A DNA stretch of 51,401 bases. Source: an uncultured Bacilli bacterium. Lineage in GTDB: Bacteria > Bacillota_I > Bacilli_A > RF39 > UBA660. This document shows, piece after piece, positions 24,504 through 34,241 of this stretch. The number at the start of each line of letters is the position of its first letter. Position 1 is the first letter of the stretch. Where the stretch lies: positions 1 through 51,401 of the forward strand of contig CAKPCU010000009.1 of the NCBI GenBank assembly GCA_934148015.1, read 5' to 3'. Made by a program: the position numbers and the translations under genes. The notes beneath the pieces were generated by a model. That model did no database searches. It saw only the letters and a list, made by a program, of their open reading frames with translations, and was not told the DNA's origin.

Positions 24504-25515
24504 CTTTATTCTTCTTTTTATTTTTTATTTCTTTTATTAATTCGTTACCACGCTCTATAGTTGCTTTATCAAAGCCTACTAATATATCACTATTTTTAGA
24601 TGCTATAGTTTTATAAATTTCTTCTAATACTTCTTTAGTCTTTTTTGTTACAACGTTAATATTTACAGCATTATGCCTTTTACCATCATTTGTAACAATC
24701 ATAATAGATTCAGTAGTCTTAATTCCATTAGTACGTATTACATATGGATATATCCAAATAATATCTTCATATTTAATAGGTAAAAATTTATTTCCTAAAT
24801 TAACAAAATAGTTATCAGTTAGATAAACTTTTGCATCTTCATAATAAAATGCACTTTTACTATTCATCTCAGCATCTATTTTTAAAGCTTCTTCTGTAGT
24901 TACATTTTTTATTCCTTTTTTAAAATTATGATTAATTATAAAATAAAGTAAGAGTAATATGGCTCCAAATATTATACATATTAAACTTATAAAGAAGTAT
25001 GCACCGCCTAATGTATCTGTTGTATCTAAATATATACTTCCAAAAAATAAATCTGACTCTGCAAGTGTTATTTTATTTTCATCACTTGTTTGTGCCTTGT
25101 TATATGTATCAACTGCTAATTTTTTAATATCATTTGGAATCTTTTTAGTTACCCCTTCTATTTTTTTACTATTGCTAGATAAATTTTCAGTATTCAATTT
25201 TTTAAAATCAGTATCACTCATGTATGTAATATATATGTACTTTTCATCTGTTACAAAGTAATAAGCATCAGATGTATTATCATATATTGCAAATTTATAT
25301 GGATTTGAATTAACATTTATATAAGAACTTATATTTTCATTATTATCTTTTGATAAAATAGCACTATGCATATCCATTATTTCTAAAGATGAATTATCTT
25401 TTTTATCTCCAATTATAAAGAATACTGTTGCTAACACAAAAAATAGTATACCTATTATTAAGTAATTTTTAATTTTGCTTTGATTTTTTTTAACTAATTC
25501 ATTTGTAAATTTCAT
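24499..25515 (-). CDS. Two-helix membrane protein of unknown function
   Basis: 338 residues. Membrane helices lie at about 18-37 ('YLIIGILFFVLATVFFIIG') and about 170-193 ('AYFFISLICIIFGAILLLLYFII'). The segment between them should be extracellular and the C-terminal half (about 195-338) cytoplasmic, with a beta-rich region ('YYEDAKVYLTDNYFVNLGNKFLPIKYEDIIWIYPYVI') resembling PH-like or DUF6709-type domains. A good RBS (AAAGGAGT) and a TATAAT about 25 bases upstream suggest its own promoter. It is bracketed by terminators, hence monocistronic. No specific function can be assigned. Confidence 0.7.
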   Translation of the reverse strand: MKFTNELVKKNQSKIKNYLIIGILFFVLATVFFIIGDKKDNSSLEIMDMHSAILSKDNNENISSYINVNSNPYKFAIYDNTSDAYYFVTDEKYIYITYMSDTDFKKLNTENLSSNSKKIEGVTKKIPNDIKKLAVDTYNKAQTSDENKITLAESDLFFGSIYLDTTDTLGGAYFFISLICIIFGAILLLLYFIINHNFKKGIKNVTTEEALKIDAEMNSKSAFYYEDAKVYLTDNYFVNLGNKFLPIKYEDIIWIYPYVIRTNGIKTTESIMIVTNDGKRHNAVNINVVTKKTKEVLEEIYKTIASKNSDILVGFDKATIERGNELIKEIKNKKKNKD

Positions 25516-25565
25516 ATACTAAACTCCTTTTAGGTAATTATATAACATTTCTGCAAAAAATAAAA

Positions 25566-25587
25566 GATTAGAGTAAGCTCTCTAATC
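25566..25587 (-). terminator. Intrinsic terminator
   Basis: The stem GATTAGAG (25566-25573) / CTCTAATC (25580-25587), with TTTTATTTTTT on the minus strand. It ends the ASCH transcript or the hairpin-rich RNA region at 25588-25688. Confidence 0.8.
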
Positions 25588-25700
25588 CACTTTTTTATTT
25601 TCCAATTTCGGCTGGATTCACTCGCTTTTTTAATGCTACATGTAGCATTATTATTATACGCAAAAATGCGTTACATAATCACTTATGTATAAATAATATA
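25588..25700 (-). other. Cluster of three perfect hairpins before a terminator
   Basis: Between the ASCH gene and the membrane-protein gene lie a 20-bp perfect palindrome (25631-25650, TAATGCTACA and its complement), ACGCA-4-TGCGT (25658-25671) and ACATAA-4-TTATGT (25673-25688), followed on the minus strand by 'gcgagtgaatccagccgaaa' and the terminator at 25566-25587. There is no ORF. It could be a small RNA of about 120 nt, a 3' UTR structure or a short interspersed repeat. Confidence 0.45.
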
Positions 25701-25718
25701 TCATAAAATAATATATAA

Positions 25719-26093
25719 TCAATAATTCCAAAGACCAAGTTTACCATTAACATGTATTTTTTTATCTAATTTTTTTATATTCTCTAACTTCCAAGCATAT
25801 ACTCTTTTATGTTTACTTTTTTTATAAACATCTTTATTTATTTTTAATAATTCTTTTTCTAATTCATCTGTTACTAAAATACAATCAGTTAAAGTAGCTT
25901 CTGCAACTATTGCACCTTTATCATAATCTAAATTATATTTTTCAAATCTTTTTGCATCATCTTTTTCTAATGTTTTACCTGCATGTATTAATATTTTACC
26001 CCTATAATTAGTTTTCCAACTTCTAAATTCATAAGTCTTAAGTCCTTCTTTAATTAAAGAAGCCCATGGTTCTTTTACTGTTAATACTTTCAT
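25719..26093 (-). CDS. ASCH domain protein
   Basis: About 124 residues. The whole protein is an ASCH domain (PUA-like beta barrel): 'LTVKEPWASLIKEGLKTYEFRSWKTNYRGKILIHAGKT' at the N-terminus, then 'GAIVAEATLTDCILV' and 'VYAWKLENIKKLDKKIHVNGKLGLWNY'. ASCH proteins are thought to bind RNA, and some act as nucleoside amidohydrolases or RNases; the role here is unknown. AAAGGAG lies 6 bases before the ATG at 26093, so that start is preferred over the longer frame from 26126. It immediately follows the ABC transporter gene's start region in the opposite direction of reading order: the two are separate genes on the same strand. Confidence 0.87.
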   Translation of the reverse strand: MKVLTVKEPWASLIKEGLKTYEFRSWKTNYRGKILIHAGKTLEKDDAKRFEKYNLDYDKGAIVAEATLTDCILVTDELEKELLKINKDVYKKSKHKRVYAWKLENIKKLDKKIHVNGKLGLWNY

Positions 26094-26130
26094 AAATTCT
26101 CCTTTAATATAATAATAGTATAACATACTT

Positions 26131-28335
26131 TTAGGCTTTTAGTGCTGCAATTATATCTTTTTTGCTAGCCATTTTAGATGGTATATAGCCTGATATTAAA
26201 GATAAAACAATACTCATTAATATAAGCATAATAGAATGTTTAAAACTTAAAATACCAATATTTTTTATATTAGAATAATTATATAATATTATATTTATAG
26301 GTTTTAAAAATACAATAGATAATAATATCCCAATTAAGCCAGATAATAATCCTATAATAAAGTTTTCACAATTAAATAATCTAGTTATATCAACTCCTCT
26401 TGCACCCAAACTTCTTAATATACCAATTTCTTTTGTACGTTCTAATACTGATATATATGTTATTATACTTATCATAATAGAAGATACTATTAAGGATACT
26501 GAAGAAAAAGCTATTAATATAATTGTTATACCATTTATAAGATTATTAGATAAACTACTTATTTGTTTTGCATAATTAGTAAAATAGATTTTTTTTCTAC
26601 TATAATCTTTTATATAGTCTATTATTAAATTCTTTGATATATAATCTTTAGGATATATATAAATGTTATTGGGTAGCAAATTATCTCCTAATATAGAAAG
26701 TAATTCTTCTTTTTCATATATAGGTATATCTTGCACTATAATGTCATTATTATTTTTTATACTATTTATAATAGTACTATTTTTATTATTTAAAACATAG
26801 TTATTAGATAATGTCTTTAAATAACCAAAAGATGATTTAACATTTCCTATAAAACCACTTGATAATATATTTAAATCATTTTCTTTTAGCTTTATTATTC
26901 CAGTTATTATAAGTTTTTTATTATTTGAATTATCATATACATAATTTAAATTTTCGTTTACTAAAAACACTTTATCATCTTTTGAGGTATAAAACTCATT
27001 ATTATTAACTAATTTAAAACTAGAATTTACTATATCATCTAAATTAATATTATCTTCATCAATAGATAAAAAATCTAGTATGTTTTTATCTATTTTATTA
27101 TCATCTAATATAAGTACTAATTCATTTTCATTTATAGGTAGTCTTCCCTTTACTATTTCATAGTTTTCTTTTAAATAATTATTATTTGGTAATTCAAACA
27201 AATTAATATCTTTAGCTATTTTATAAGTATTATTTATAAAACTTATTAAATTTAACTTTATTTTTCTATCATACATAGTTGCACTTAAATATTTATCATC
27301 AATTTTTTCTATATATTCTATAAACTTTTCATCTATCTGACGTTTACCATATAACGCTTTTGTATAGTCTATATCTCTTATCTTTTTATCTTTATTTTTG
27401 CTAGTTTCTTTTATTTTGTTTTTAGATATAACGATTGGAAATTTAGATAAAGTATCTTTTTCATAAATACTAATTTGTTTTTTAAATCCATTTGAAATTG
27501 ATAAAAGAAGTGCTATACCTATTATTCCTATACTTGATGCAAGTGATGTTAAAATGGTTCTATTTTTCTTAGTCTTAAGGTTACTAATGCTAAGATGTAT
27601 TGCTGATAAAAAGCTCATTTTAGTTTTCTTTAACTTTACCCTTTTGCATAATTCTTTTTCTTTAACTTTATTTGAATCACTTTTAACCATACCATCTTCT
27701 AAAGTTATAATTCTGCTTGAATATTTACTTGCTAATGCTTTATTATGACTTACCATTATAACTAATTTATTTTTGGATAGACTTTTTATTAGCTCCATTA
27801 TCTTAGTACTTGTTTTAGAATCTAATGCACCAGTTGGTTCATCTGCTAAAATAATACTTGGATTATTTACTATGGCTCTTGCTATTGCAACTCTTTGTGC
27901 TTGTCCTCCTGATAAGTGCTTTACACTTTTATTAGCATATTTATCTAGTCCTACTTTTTTAAGTGCATTTAAAGCTATTTTTCTTCTTTCTTTATAGTTA
28001 ATATTACTTAACGTAAGAGCTATTTCAACGTTTTTTAAAACGGTTATATGTTCTATTAAATTATAATTTTGAAATATAAAACCAATCATATTATTTCTAT
28101 AATAGTCCCATAGTTTATCACTAAATTTTTTAGTAGATTTGTTATTTATTATTAAATTACCCTTTGTATATTTATCTAGTCCTCCTATTATATTAAGTAG
28201 CGTTGTCTTACCACTTCCAGACGGACCTAAAATACTTACAAATTCGTTATTTCTAAACTTTAAATTAATGTTATTTAAAGCATAACTTTTAGTATCATTA
28301 GTATATTTTTTGTATATATTTTTTAAGATTAACAT
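26131..28335 (-). CDS. ABC transporter, ATPase fused to FtsX-type permease (MacB-like)
   Basis: 734 residues. The N-terminal ATPase (1-225) has Walker A 'GPSGSGKTT', Q-loop 'FQNYNLIEH', signature 'LSGGQAQR', Walker B 'IILADEPTGALD' and an H-loop 'VSHN'. The permease part has a membrane helix at about 262-280, a large extracellular domain (about 285-590), and three helices at about 595-725 with the FtsX pattern 'RTKEIGILRSLGARGVDITRLF'. Members export antimicrobial peptides or lipoproteins, or act mechanically with cell-wall enzymes; no accessory protein lies beside it. It is probably monocistronic: a lipoprotein gene upstream ends in a terminator. Confidence 0.92.
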   Translation of the reverse strand: MLILKNIYKKYTNDTKSYALNNINLKFRNNEFVSILGPSGSGKTTLLNIIGGLDKYTKGNLIINNKSTKKFSDKLWDYYRNNMIGFIFQNYNLIEHITVLKNVEIALTLSNINYKERRKIALNALKKVGLDKYANKSVKHLSGGQAQRVAIARAIVNNPSIILADEPTGALDSKTSTKIMELIKSLSKNKLVIMVSHNKALASKYSSRIITLEDGMVKSDSNKVKEKELCKRVKLKKTKMSFLSAIHLSISNLKTKKNRTILTSLASSIGIIGIALLLSISNGFKKQISIYEKDTLSKFPIVISKNKIKETSKNKDKKIRDIDYTKALYGKRQIDEKFIEYIEKIDDKYLSATMYDRKIKLNLISFINNTYKIAKDINLFELPNNNYLKENYEIVKGRLPINENELVLILDDNKIDKNILDFLSIDEDNINLDDIVNSSFKLVNNNEFYTSKDDKVFLVNENLNYVYDNSNNKKLIITGIIKLKENDLNILSSGFIGNVKSSFGYLKTLSNNYVLNNKNSTIINSIKNNNDIIVQDIPIYEKEELLSILGDNLLPNNIYIYPKDYISKNLIIDYIKDYSRKKIYFTNYAKQISSLSNNLINGITIILIAFSSVSLIVSSIMISIITYISVLERTKEIGILRSLGARGVDITRLFNCENFIIGLLSGLIGILLSIVFLKPINIILYNYSNIKNIGILSFKHSIMLILMSIVLSLISGYIPSKMASKKDIIAALKA

Positions 28336-28391
28336 ATAACCTCCTACTAATATAATACTTTGTAAGTATTTAAAAACCCTCTTAATATAAA

Positions 28392-28414
28392 GAAAAAAAG
28401 AACATTTTTGTTCC
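28392..28414 (-). terminator. Terminator of the phosphorelay operon
   Basis: GAACA (28400-28404) / TGTTC (28409-28413) with a four-base loop, followed on the minus strand by a T7 run, just past the lipoprotein stop codon. Confidence 0.75.
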
Positions 28415-28416
28415 TT

Positions 28417-28863
28417 TTAGTAACCAAGCTTTTTAATTATATCTTTAACATCATTTTTATATTCTATATCAGCTGACACATATATAACTGTATTGCCTAC
28501 TTTTTCAACTACATTATATGTATCTGTTAGTTTTTGAACATATTTACTATACGTTTTTTCATTAACTTTATTGCCTTTTGTTTTACTTGATGATTCAAAC
28601 GTTTTTATGTTACTTTCATATAACTTCTGTGCATCACTTTCGTTTTTGTAGACAATAAATTCAACCTGGAACTTTCCATTATTAGCACTAAATATAGACT
28701 CAATGGAACTATCTTCCATTTGATCTGTTAAATCATAAATTATAAAAGAATTATTTTCAAATATTTTTTTCGCATCTTTTTTAGTTAATGCACTTTTTTT
28801 ACCACAAGCACATAATGTTAAGGCAACTGTAATACATAATATAATTTTAATTAACTTCTTCAT
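28417..28863 (-). CDS. Small lipoprotein
   Basis: 148 residues. A lipoprotein signal peptide 'KIILCITVALTLCACGKK' has the lipobox L-C-A-C, so Cys19-20 would be lipid-modified and the protein held on the outer face of the membrane. The mature part is a mixed alpha/beta domain with 'FQVEFIVYKNESDAQKLYESNI' and 'VVEKVGNTVIYVSADI', resembling a small DUF-type fold. It overlaps the end of the hybrid kinase gene by four bases and is the last gene of the phosphorelay operon, so it may modulate the kinase's sensor. Function not known. Confidence 0.82.
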   Translation of the reverse strand: MKKLIKIILCITVALTLCACGKKSALTKKDAKKIFENNSFIIYDLTDQMEDSSIESIFSANNGKFQVEFIVYKNESDAQKLYESNIKTFESSSKTKGNKVNEKTYSKYVQKLTDTYNVVEKVGNTVIYVSADIEYKNDVKDIIKKLGY

Positions 28864-30719
28864 TGTTCTTCTCCTATCTTAAAATATTTATTAATTAATT
28901 TATCTAATTCCATAGTGTTTATTGGTTTTGACAAATAATCATCGAATCCCTCTTTTAAATACATCTCTTTCATACCAGTTATCGCATTTGCTGTTAAAGC
29001 AACTATAGGGGGAATATTATAACCTTCTATTTTTTTTAATATATGAAGAGTTTGTATACCATCTAAATCAGGCATCATATGATCTAAAAATATTATATCA
29101 TAATTATTATCATTTTTAACTTTATATATACAATCTTTACCACTATTTGCTGTATCTATTTGAAATTTATACGCACTAAGTAATTTAGATGCAACTTTTA
29201 TGTTTAATTTATTATCGTCAACTATTAATACTTTATATTTGGAGCAATCTAAAAAATTAGTTATTTTTTCACTTTTTATCGGTTCTTTTATATCTTCAAT
29301 CTTTTCTTTATTAATTATTTTTTGACTAATATCTACATAAAATGTAGTTCCAACCTCATACTCACTTTCAAACCATATTTTACCTTTCATTAAGTCAACA
29401 TATTTTTTAGTTATTACAAGACCAAGACCTGTTCCTTCTATCTCATTTGATATAGCATTATCTAATCTTGAAAACTTTTCAAATAATTTATCATAATCTT
29501 CTTTTTTTATTCCATATCCTGTATCTGATACTTTAAAATGTAAATTAGCCATTTCACCTACAATATCAGTACTTATGCTTAATTTTATTTTACCAACTTC
29601 AGTATATTTAATAGAATTAGTTAGTATATTAAGAAGTATTTGAAATAACTTAGTAGAATCTCCATACAATTCTTTTGGAGTATTTTTATCTATATCAATT
29701 ATCAACTTAACTGGCTTATTACTAAGTCTTGCCTCTATTATACTAGTTAATTCCATTACTATACTACTTAGAGAATATATTTTCATATCAAGAGTTTCAT
29801 TTCCAGACTCTATTTTTGATATATCAAGTATATTATTAATAATATCAAGAAGACTATTACCTGCCGATCTGATATGATTAATATCATTTCTTAACATATC
29901 ACTATCAGAAGTAGATGAATTTAATAACATCTGACTATAACCTACTATAGCATTCATAGGAGTCCTTATTTCATGAGACATGTTAGACAAAAAGTCTGAT
30001 TTAGCTTTACTAGATTTTTCTACATCCTTTTTTAATACCTCTACTTCACTAATTATTCTTAAGTCTGGATTTTCAACTAAAAAGTACAATACATACATAG
30101 AAACATTCATACCTAGAACATAAACTGATATATTAGGGAAAAAAGTTTGAAGCATATACACAATTAATATTTCAAACAATAACACATAAACAAGCATTCT
30201 GTTGCTTTTTTTCTTAAATATATCTTTAAAATTAAATATTATTATTAATATAACAACTAATATACAATAACATAATACATAATATGAAGCTAAACCAGGT
30301 GTAAATGTAAGTGCCCTTTTATTTAAATTATCAAATGGTAATATAAAGAAAACTAAACTTGATATAACCATATAAATAGTAAATATTTTAGCTGTACTAT
30401 TATTTCTTATTAAATCAAATAAACTATTTGCTTGTAAGTTTTTAAACAAACATAAATAATAATAAAAAGTAAATGAAAACAATACAATTGCACTATACCA
30501 ATTTATTCTATAACAAAAGTATTTGATAAAGTCTGGTGCATCTAAATATACACTTGCAACCATAATTATCTCAGTTACACCAAGAATTATTATATTAAGA
30601 AGCATATATCTATATAGCTTATTTCTAATTGATAAAAATCTTTGTTTAGAAAAATAAGTTATCATAAGAAGTATTATAAAAAACATACTACCTATAACAA
30701 GCATTAAACTAGTCATCAT
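28860..30719 (-). CDS. Hybrid sensor histidine kinase with receiver domain
   Basis: 619 residues. Seven or so membrane helices (about 1-225) form an unclassified sensor. The kinase core has the H-box 'NMSHEIRTPMNAIVGYSQ' (phospho-His), N-box 'ILLNILTNSIKYT', G1 'VSDTGYGIKKED', F and G2 'SNEIEGTGLGLVITKKY'. The C-terminal receiver contains 'LIVDDNKLNIKVA', the phospho-Asp in 'IFLDHMMPDLDG' and Lys in 'YLSKPIN'. All catalytic residues are present. It lies 15 bases after a sister kinase and uses the nearby HPt protein as the likely next phosphocarrier. It overlaps the lipoprotein gene by four bases. Signal unknown. Confidence 0.94.
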   Translation of the reverse strand: MMTSLMLVIGSMFFIILLMITYFSKQRFLSIRNKLYRYMLLNIIILGVTEIIMVASVYLDAPDFIKYFCYRINWYSAIVLFSFTFYYYLCLFKNLQANSLFDLIRNNSTAKIFTIYMVISSLVFFILPFDNLNKRALTFTPGLASYYVLCYCILVVILIIIFNFKDIFKKKSNRMLVYVLLFEILIVYMLQTFFPNISVYVLGMNVSMYVLYFLVENPDLRIISEVEVLKKDVEKSSKAKSDFLSNMSHEIRTPMNAIVGYSQMLLNSSTSDSDMLRNDINHIRSAGNSLLDIINNILDISKIESGNETLDMKIYSLSSIVMELTSIIEARLSNKPVKLIIDIDKNTPKELYGDSTKLFQILLNILTNSIKYTEVGKIKLSISTDIVGEMANLHFKVSDTGYGIKKEDYDKLFEKFSRLDNAISNEIEGTGLGLVITKKYVDLMKGKIWFESEYEVGTTFYVDISQKIINKEKIEDIKEPIKSEKITNFLDCSKYKVLIVDDNKLNIKVASKLLSAYKFQIDTANSGKDCIYKVKNDNNYDIIFLDHMMPDLDGIQTLHILKKIEGYNIPPIVALTANAITGMKEMYLKEGFDDYLSKPINTMELDKLINKYFKIGEEQ

Positions 30720-30734
30720 AATTCCACCTCCCTT

Positions 30735-32615
30735 TTATTTTAAATATGTATCAAGTATTTTACTTAATTCTTTAACATTTATTGGTTTTGATAAATAATC
30801 ATTAAAACCAAAACTTATATACTTTTCTTTAAGTCCTGCATACGAATTAGCCGTTAAGGCTATTATAGGTGGTAATACAGCATAATTTTCTTTCAATAAT
30901 TTAAGGGTTGCTATACCATCTAAATCAGGCATCATATGATCTAAAAATATTAAATCATATTTATTTTCCTTAACTTTTTCAATTGCTTCTTTTCCACTAG
31001 TAGACATATCTGATGCAATGTTATATCCACTAAGTAGTCTTTGAGCAAGTTTTATATTTATAACATTATCATCTACTACCAAAATCTTTTTACCACTATA
31101 ATCTTTCATATAAGAAATACTTCTATCATCATTATAATTCTCAAAAATATTTCCTATTCTTTTTTCATCTATAACTTTCTGAGGAATATTAATAAAATAT
31201 TTAGTACCATGACCAACTTCATTTTTAAACTCTATACTACCCCCAATTATATTAAGTAAACTTTTAGCTACTATAAAACCAAGTGTTACACCATCTATAT
31301 TATTTTGAGAACTATTACCAAGTTTAACAAAATCATTAAAATCTTTTAGGAAGTCTTCTTCTTTCATTAAATGACCTTCATTAGATATTTCAAAATGAAG
31401 TTCACTTTTATCTTTTATAAAATCAACATCAAGACTTACCTTTCCAATAGAAGTATACTTAATAGCATTAATTAAAACATTAACAATAATTTTACTTATT
31501 TTTGCATTATCACCGTAAAGTATAGAAGGAATACTTTCATTAACAGTAATATTAAAATCTATATTATCCTTATTTATTTTAGAATAAATAATACTATTTA
31601 TTTCGAATATTAAAGTTTCTAATTTATATTCTTTTTCATCTTTTATTTCTTTAAAAGATTCTATTCTTGAAATATCAAGTATGTTATTAATTAAATCCAA
31701 CAATTCTAAACTAGAATCATATATACATGTTATATCATCTTTAATACCTTCTTTAGTTAGTTTATCTTCCCTTAATAGTGATTCACTAAAACCTAAAATA
31801 GTATTCATAGGAGTTCTAATTTTATGAGACATATTAGTTAAGAACTCCGTTTTTGCTTTGTTAGTTATTTCAACTTTTTCTTTAGATTTAATAAGTTCAT
31901 TTAAAAGCTTACTATCTTGACTTTCTGTTGTAAAATATAATGCTACTACTGAAACAGAAAAAATAAATGTTAAGTCATTAAATTCTTGTCCTGTGACTAG
32001 TTGTGGTATTGTTACAACAATAAATAAGAAGAAAGTAAAATAAAATGGTAAAGCTTGTTTAAGTGTTAATTTTTTTCTATTTCTAATTAATGAAATAAGT
32101 AAAAATACTATAAGTACGAAGCTTGTAACATATAAAATTAAAGTTACATCTCCTCCTATTGCATATATATCTTTTCCAAATATATAATTATTAATCCCCT
32201 TTTCATAATTAATTGGAAGGGCACAAGATATAGAAAAGAAAACAGTCACAATAGAAGATAATACTATGGTAAACTTTTCTTTTTGTCTTTTAAAGCTATC
32301 TTTTAACTTATCACGATTAGTTATAGCATATATATACGCTATCATACAAGAAGTCCATATTATAACACCTAAAATATATAATCTACAAAGGACTTCATTT
32401 AACGCTGGAAGTTTATATCTTACCGAGATAGTATAAACACATAATAATTCTAATATTAACATTATCATAGTAAGTACTAACATAAAACAATATATAGTAT
32501 TTTGAATACCACTCCATTTTCTTTTAGAAAAATACATATAAATTATTATTATTAAAAATAGTATTGCACAAATAGTAAATCCAATACTCGGAAATAACTT
32601 AAGCACTATAATCAC
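30735..32615 (-). CDS. Hybrid sensor kinase homologue with degenerate ATPase domain
   Basis: 626 residues, the same layout as its neighbour: about seven membrane helices, HisKA, HATPase, receiver. The H-box is 'NMSHKIRTPMNTILGFSE' (His kept, following Glu replaced by Lys). In the ATPase domain the N-box 'VLINAIKYT' is kept, but G1 reads 'ISNEGHLMKEED' instead of D-x-G-x-G and G2 reads 'IDGVTLGFIVAKS' instead of G-T-G-L-G. The receiver looks intact ('VDDNVINIKLA', 'IFLDHMMPDLDG', 'YLSKPIN'). The likely role is a pseudokinase or a phosphatase/receiver partner of the active kinase downstream. It probably arose by tandem duplication. Confidence 0.88.
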   Translation of the reverse strand: MIIVLKLFPSIGFTICAILFLIIIIYMYFSKRKWSGIQNTIYCFMLVLTMIMLILELLCVYTISVRYKLPALNEVLCRLYILGVIIWTSCMIAYIYAITNRDKLKDSFKRQKEKFTIVLSSIVTVFFSISCALPINYEKGINNYIFGKDIYAIGGDVTLILYVTSFVLIVFLLISLIRNRKKLTLKQALPFYFTFFLFIVVTIPQLVTGQEFNDLTFIFSVSVVALYFTTESQDSKLLNELIKSKEKVEITNKAKTEFLTNMSHKIRTPMNTILGFSESLLREDKLTKEGIKDDITCIYDSSLELLDLINNILDISRIESFKEIKDEKEYKLETLIFEINSIIYSKINKDNIDFNITVNESIPSILYGDNAKISKIIVNVLINAIKYTSIGKVSLDVDFIKDKSELHFEISNEGHLMKEEDFLKDFNDFVKLGNSSQNNIDGVTLGFIVAKSLLNIIGGSIEFKNEVGHGTKYFINIPQKVIDEKRIGNIFENYNDDRSISYMKDYSGKKILVVDDNVINIKLAQRLLSGYNIASDMSTSGKEAIEKVKENKYDLIFLDHMMPDLDGIATLKLLKENYAVLPPIIALTANSYAGLKEKYISFGFNDYLSKPINVKELSKILDTYLK

Positions 32616-32622
32616 CCCTTAC

Positions 32623-34227
32623 TTAGCTAATTTTTTCAAACTCACTTAAAACACTTACAAAGCAATTAACTATAAGAGGATTAAACATACTACCAGATTT
32701 ACTTACAATAATATTTTTAGCATTTTCTTTTCCTTTTTTTAGTAAATTGTTATACATAATACATATTGATGCTAATTGTGCTTCTAGTGGTATATCATTT
32801 TCTTTTAATTTTGAAGGATATCCACTACCATCATAATTTTCATGATAATATTTAGATATATTACATGCGTATTTTTTATACTCTTCATCGTTTATTAAAC
32901 TTATAACATAATTAACCATCTTAAGTCCATTTATTGGATATTTCTTTATTATAGATATATCATCACTACTAAAACTATCTTTAGATAAAATACTTCTAGG
33001 TACTAAATAAAAACCTAAATCATAATACATAGAAGCATCAGCCATTTTAGCTATAGCAGAACTATCTAAATTATAATTATCATTATCTTTAATATATTTT
33101 TCTCCTAATATCTTCATGTATGAATTAATTCTTTTAATACTATCTGAATAATCATACATATAAACATCTATATAAGAATTTAATATATCTTTTAAATCAC
33201 TACTTTGTTTATTTATTAATTCATTTAAAGAATTACTAGATTTATATAAATTAATAAAGTTCTTTATTCTATGTCTTACCACTTCAAAATCAAAAGGTTT
33301 TTCTAGCATATCTGCAATATTATAGTTATATACCCTAGACTTAGTTTCTTTCTCATAATCACCTGATATTATAATTACAGGAACCCTTGATAAGTAATTT
33401 TGTTTACTTAAATATTCAAGTACTGCAAATCCATCTAATACAGGCATAGTTAAATCAAGGAATATTCCTATTACGTGATCACTTGCTTCATCTATTCCCT
33501 TTTTACCATTTTCATCTAAATAGTCAATAGCTTCTTTACCATTATTTTTCATTACAACGCTATATTCATCATTAAATATTTTCTTAATCATATTTCTAGT
33601 TACCATATCATCATCAACTATTAATATAACATCATTTTTCCTACCAGTTACATTAGCCATAGTATCATTAAATGACTTTTTAACTTCTGGATATGAACTT
33701 GCAATTGAATTAAAACAAGCATTTATATAGTTTTCTATGCTTTTAGTATCAGATAAACTTTTCTCATCTAAATTAAATACATTTTGTATTTTAATCATAG
33801 AATCAGATATAGCTTCTACTAAAGAATTATACTTAGCATTAGTATTAGATGATGAATCTAAATTATTAGAAATTGATATAACTAAGACATATTTATTATT
33901 ATCAAGTTCTAGTAAAGTACTAATATTAGTATAACTTTTATTACTAAGTGTTTTATAATTTAACGTAATAAAATCTCTTCCATTTAATTTTGCTTCTTCT
34001 AATTTAGGTATTGAAACTGAATTCATATAACTTTTTAAGTACTCATCTTCTACTGCTTTATTTATGTTTTCTAAATAAGATGAAAGTGGTTTTTTATCTA
34101 TAATATTTAAAGTATTATTACTATACTTATAAAATGTAACCTCATCTTTAAATACATCCATTAAACTAACTTTATAAATGTTATTAAGCAGCGTACTTTT
34201 TAAAGTATCTAGTATCTTATCATTCAC
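32623..34227 (-). CDS. Receiver protein with degenerate HD-GYP-like output
   Basis: 534 residues: an N-terminal PAS-like region (about 1-125), a receiver at about 198-320 ('ILIVDDDMVTRNMI', 'IGIFLDLTMPVLDG' with phospho-Asp, 'MLEKPFD'), then an HD-GYP-like domain (about 335-534). Intact HD-GYP proteins hydrolyse cyclic di-GMP. Here the 'HD' dyad position reads 'MYYDLGFYLVP' (His replaced by Tyr), while the GYP part 'YHENYDGSGYPSKLKENDIPLEAQL' is kept. It is therefore probably a non-catalytic sensor or scaffold output. It is part of the HPt-REC-kinase operon. Confidence 0.85.
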   Translation of the reverse strand: MNDKILDTLKSTLLNNIYKVSLMDVFKDEVTFYKYSNNTLNIIDKKPLSSYLENINKAVEDEYLKSYMNSVSIPKLEEAKLNGRDFITLNYKTLSNKSYTNISTLLELDNNKYVLVISISNNLDSSSNTNAKYNSLVEAISDSMIKIQNVFNLDEKSLSDTKSIENYINACFNSIASSYPEVKKSFNDTMANVTGRKNDVILIVDDDMVTRNMIKKIFNDEYSVVMKNNGKEAIDYLDENGKKGIDEASDHVIGIFLDLTMPVLDGFAVLEYLSKQNYLSRVPVIIISGDYEKETKSRVYNYNIADMLEKPFDFEVVRHRIKNFINLYKSSNSLNELINKQSSDLKDILNSYIDVYMYDYSDSIKRINSYMKILGEKYIKDNDNYNLDSSAIAKMADASMYYDLGFYLVPRSILSKDSFSSDDISIIKKYPINGLKMVNYVISLINDEEYKKYACNISKYYHENYDGSGYPSKLKENDIPLEAQLASICIMYNNLLKKGKENAKNIIVSKSGSMFNPLIVNCFVSVLSEFEKIS

Positions 34228-34241
34228 TAGCCATTCCTCCT

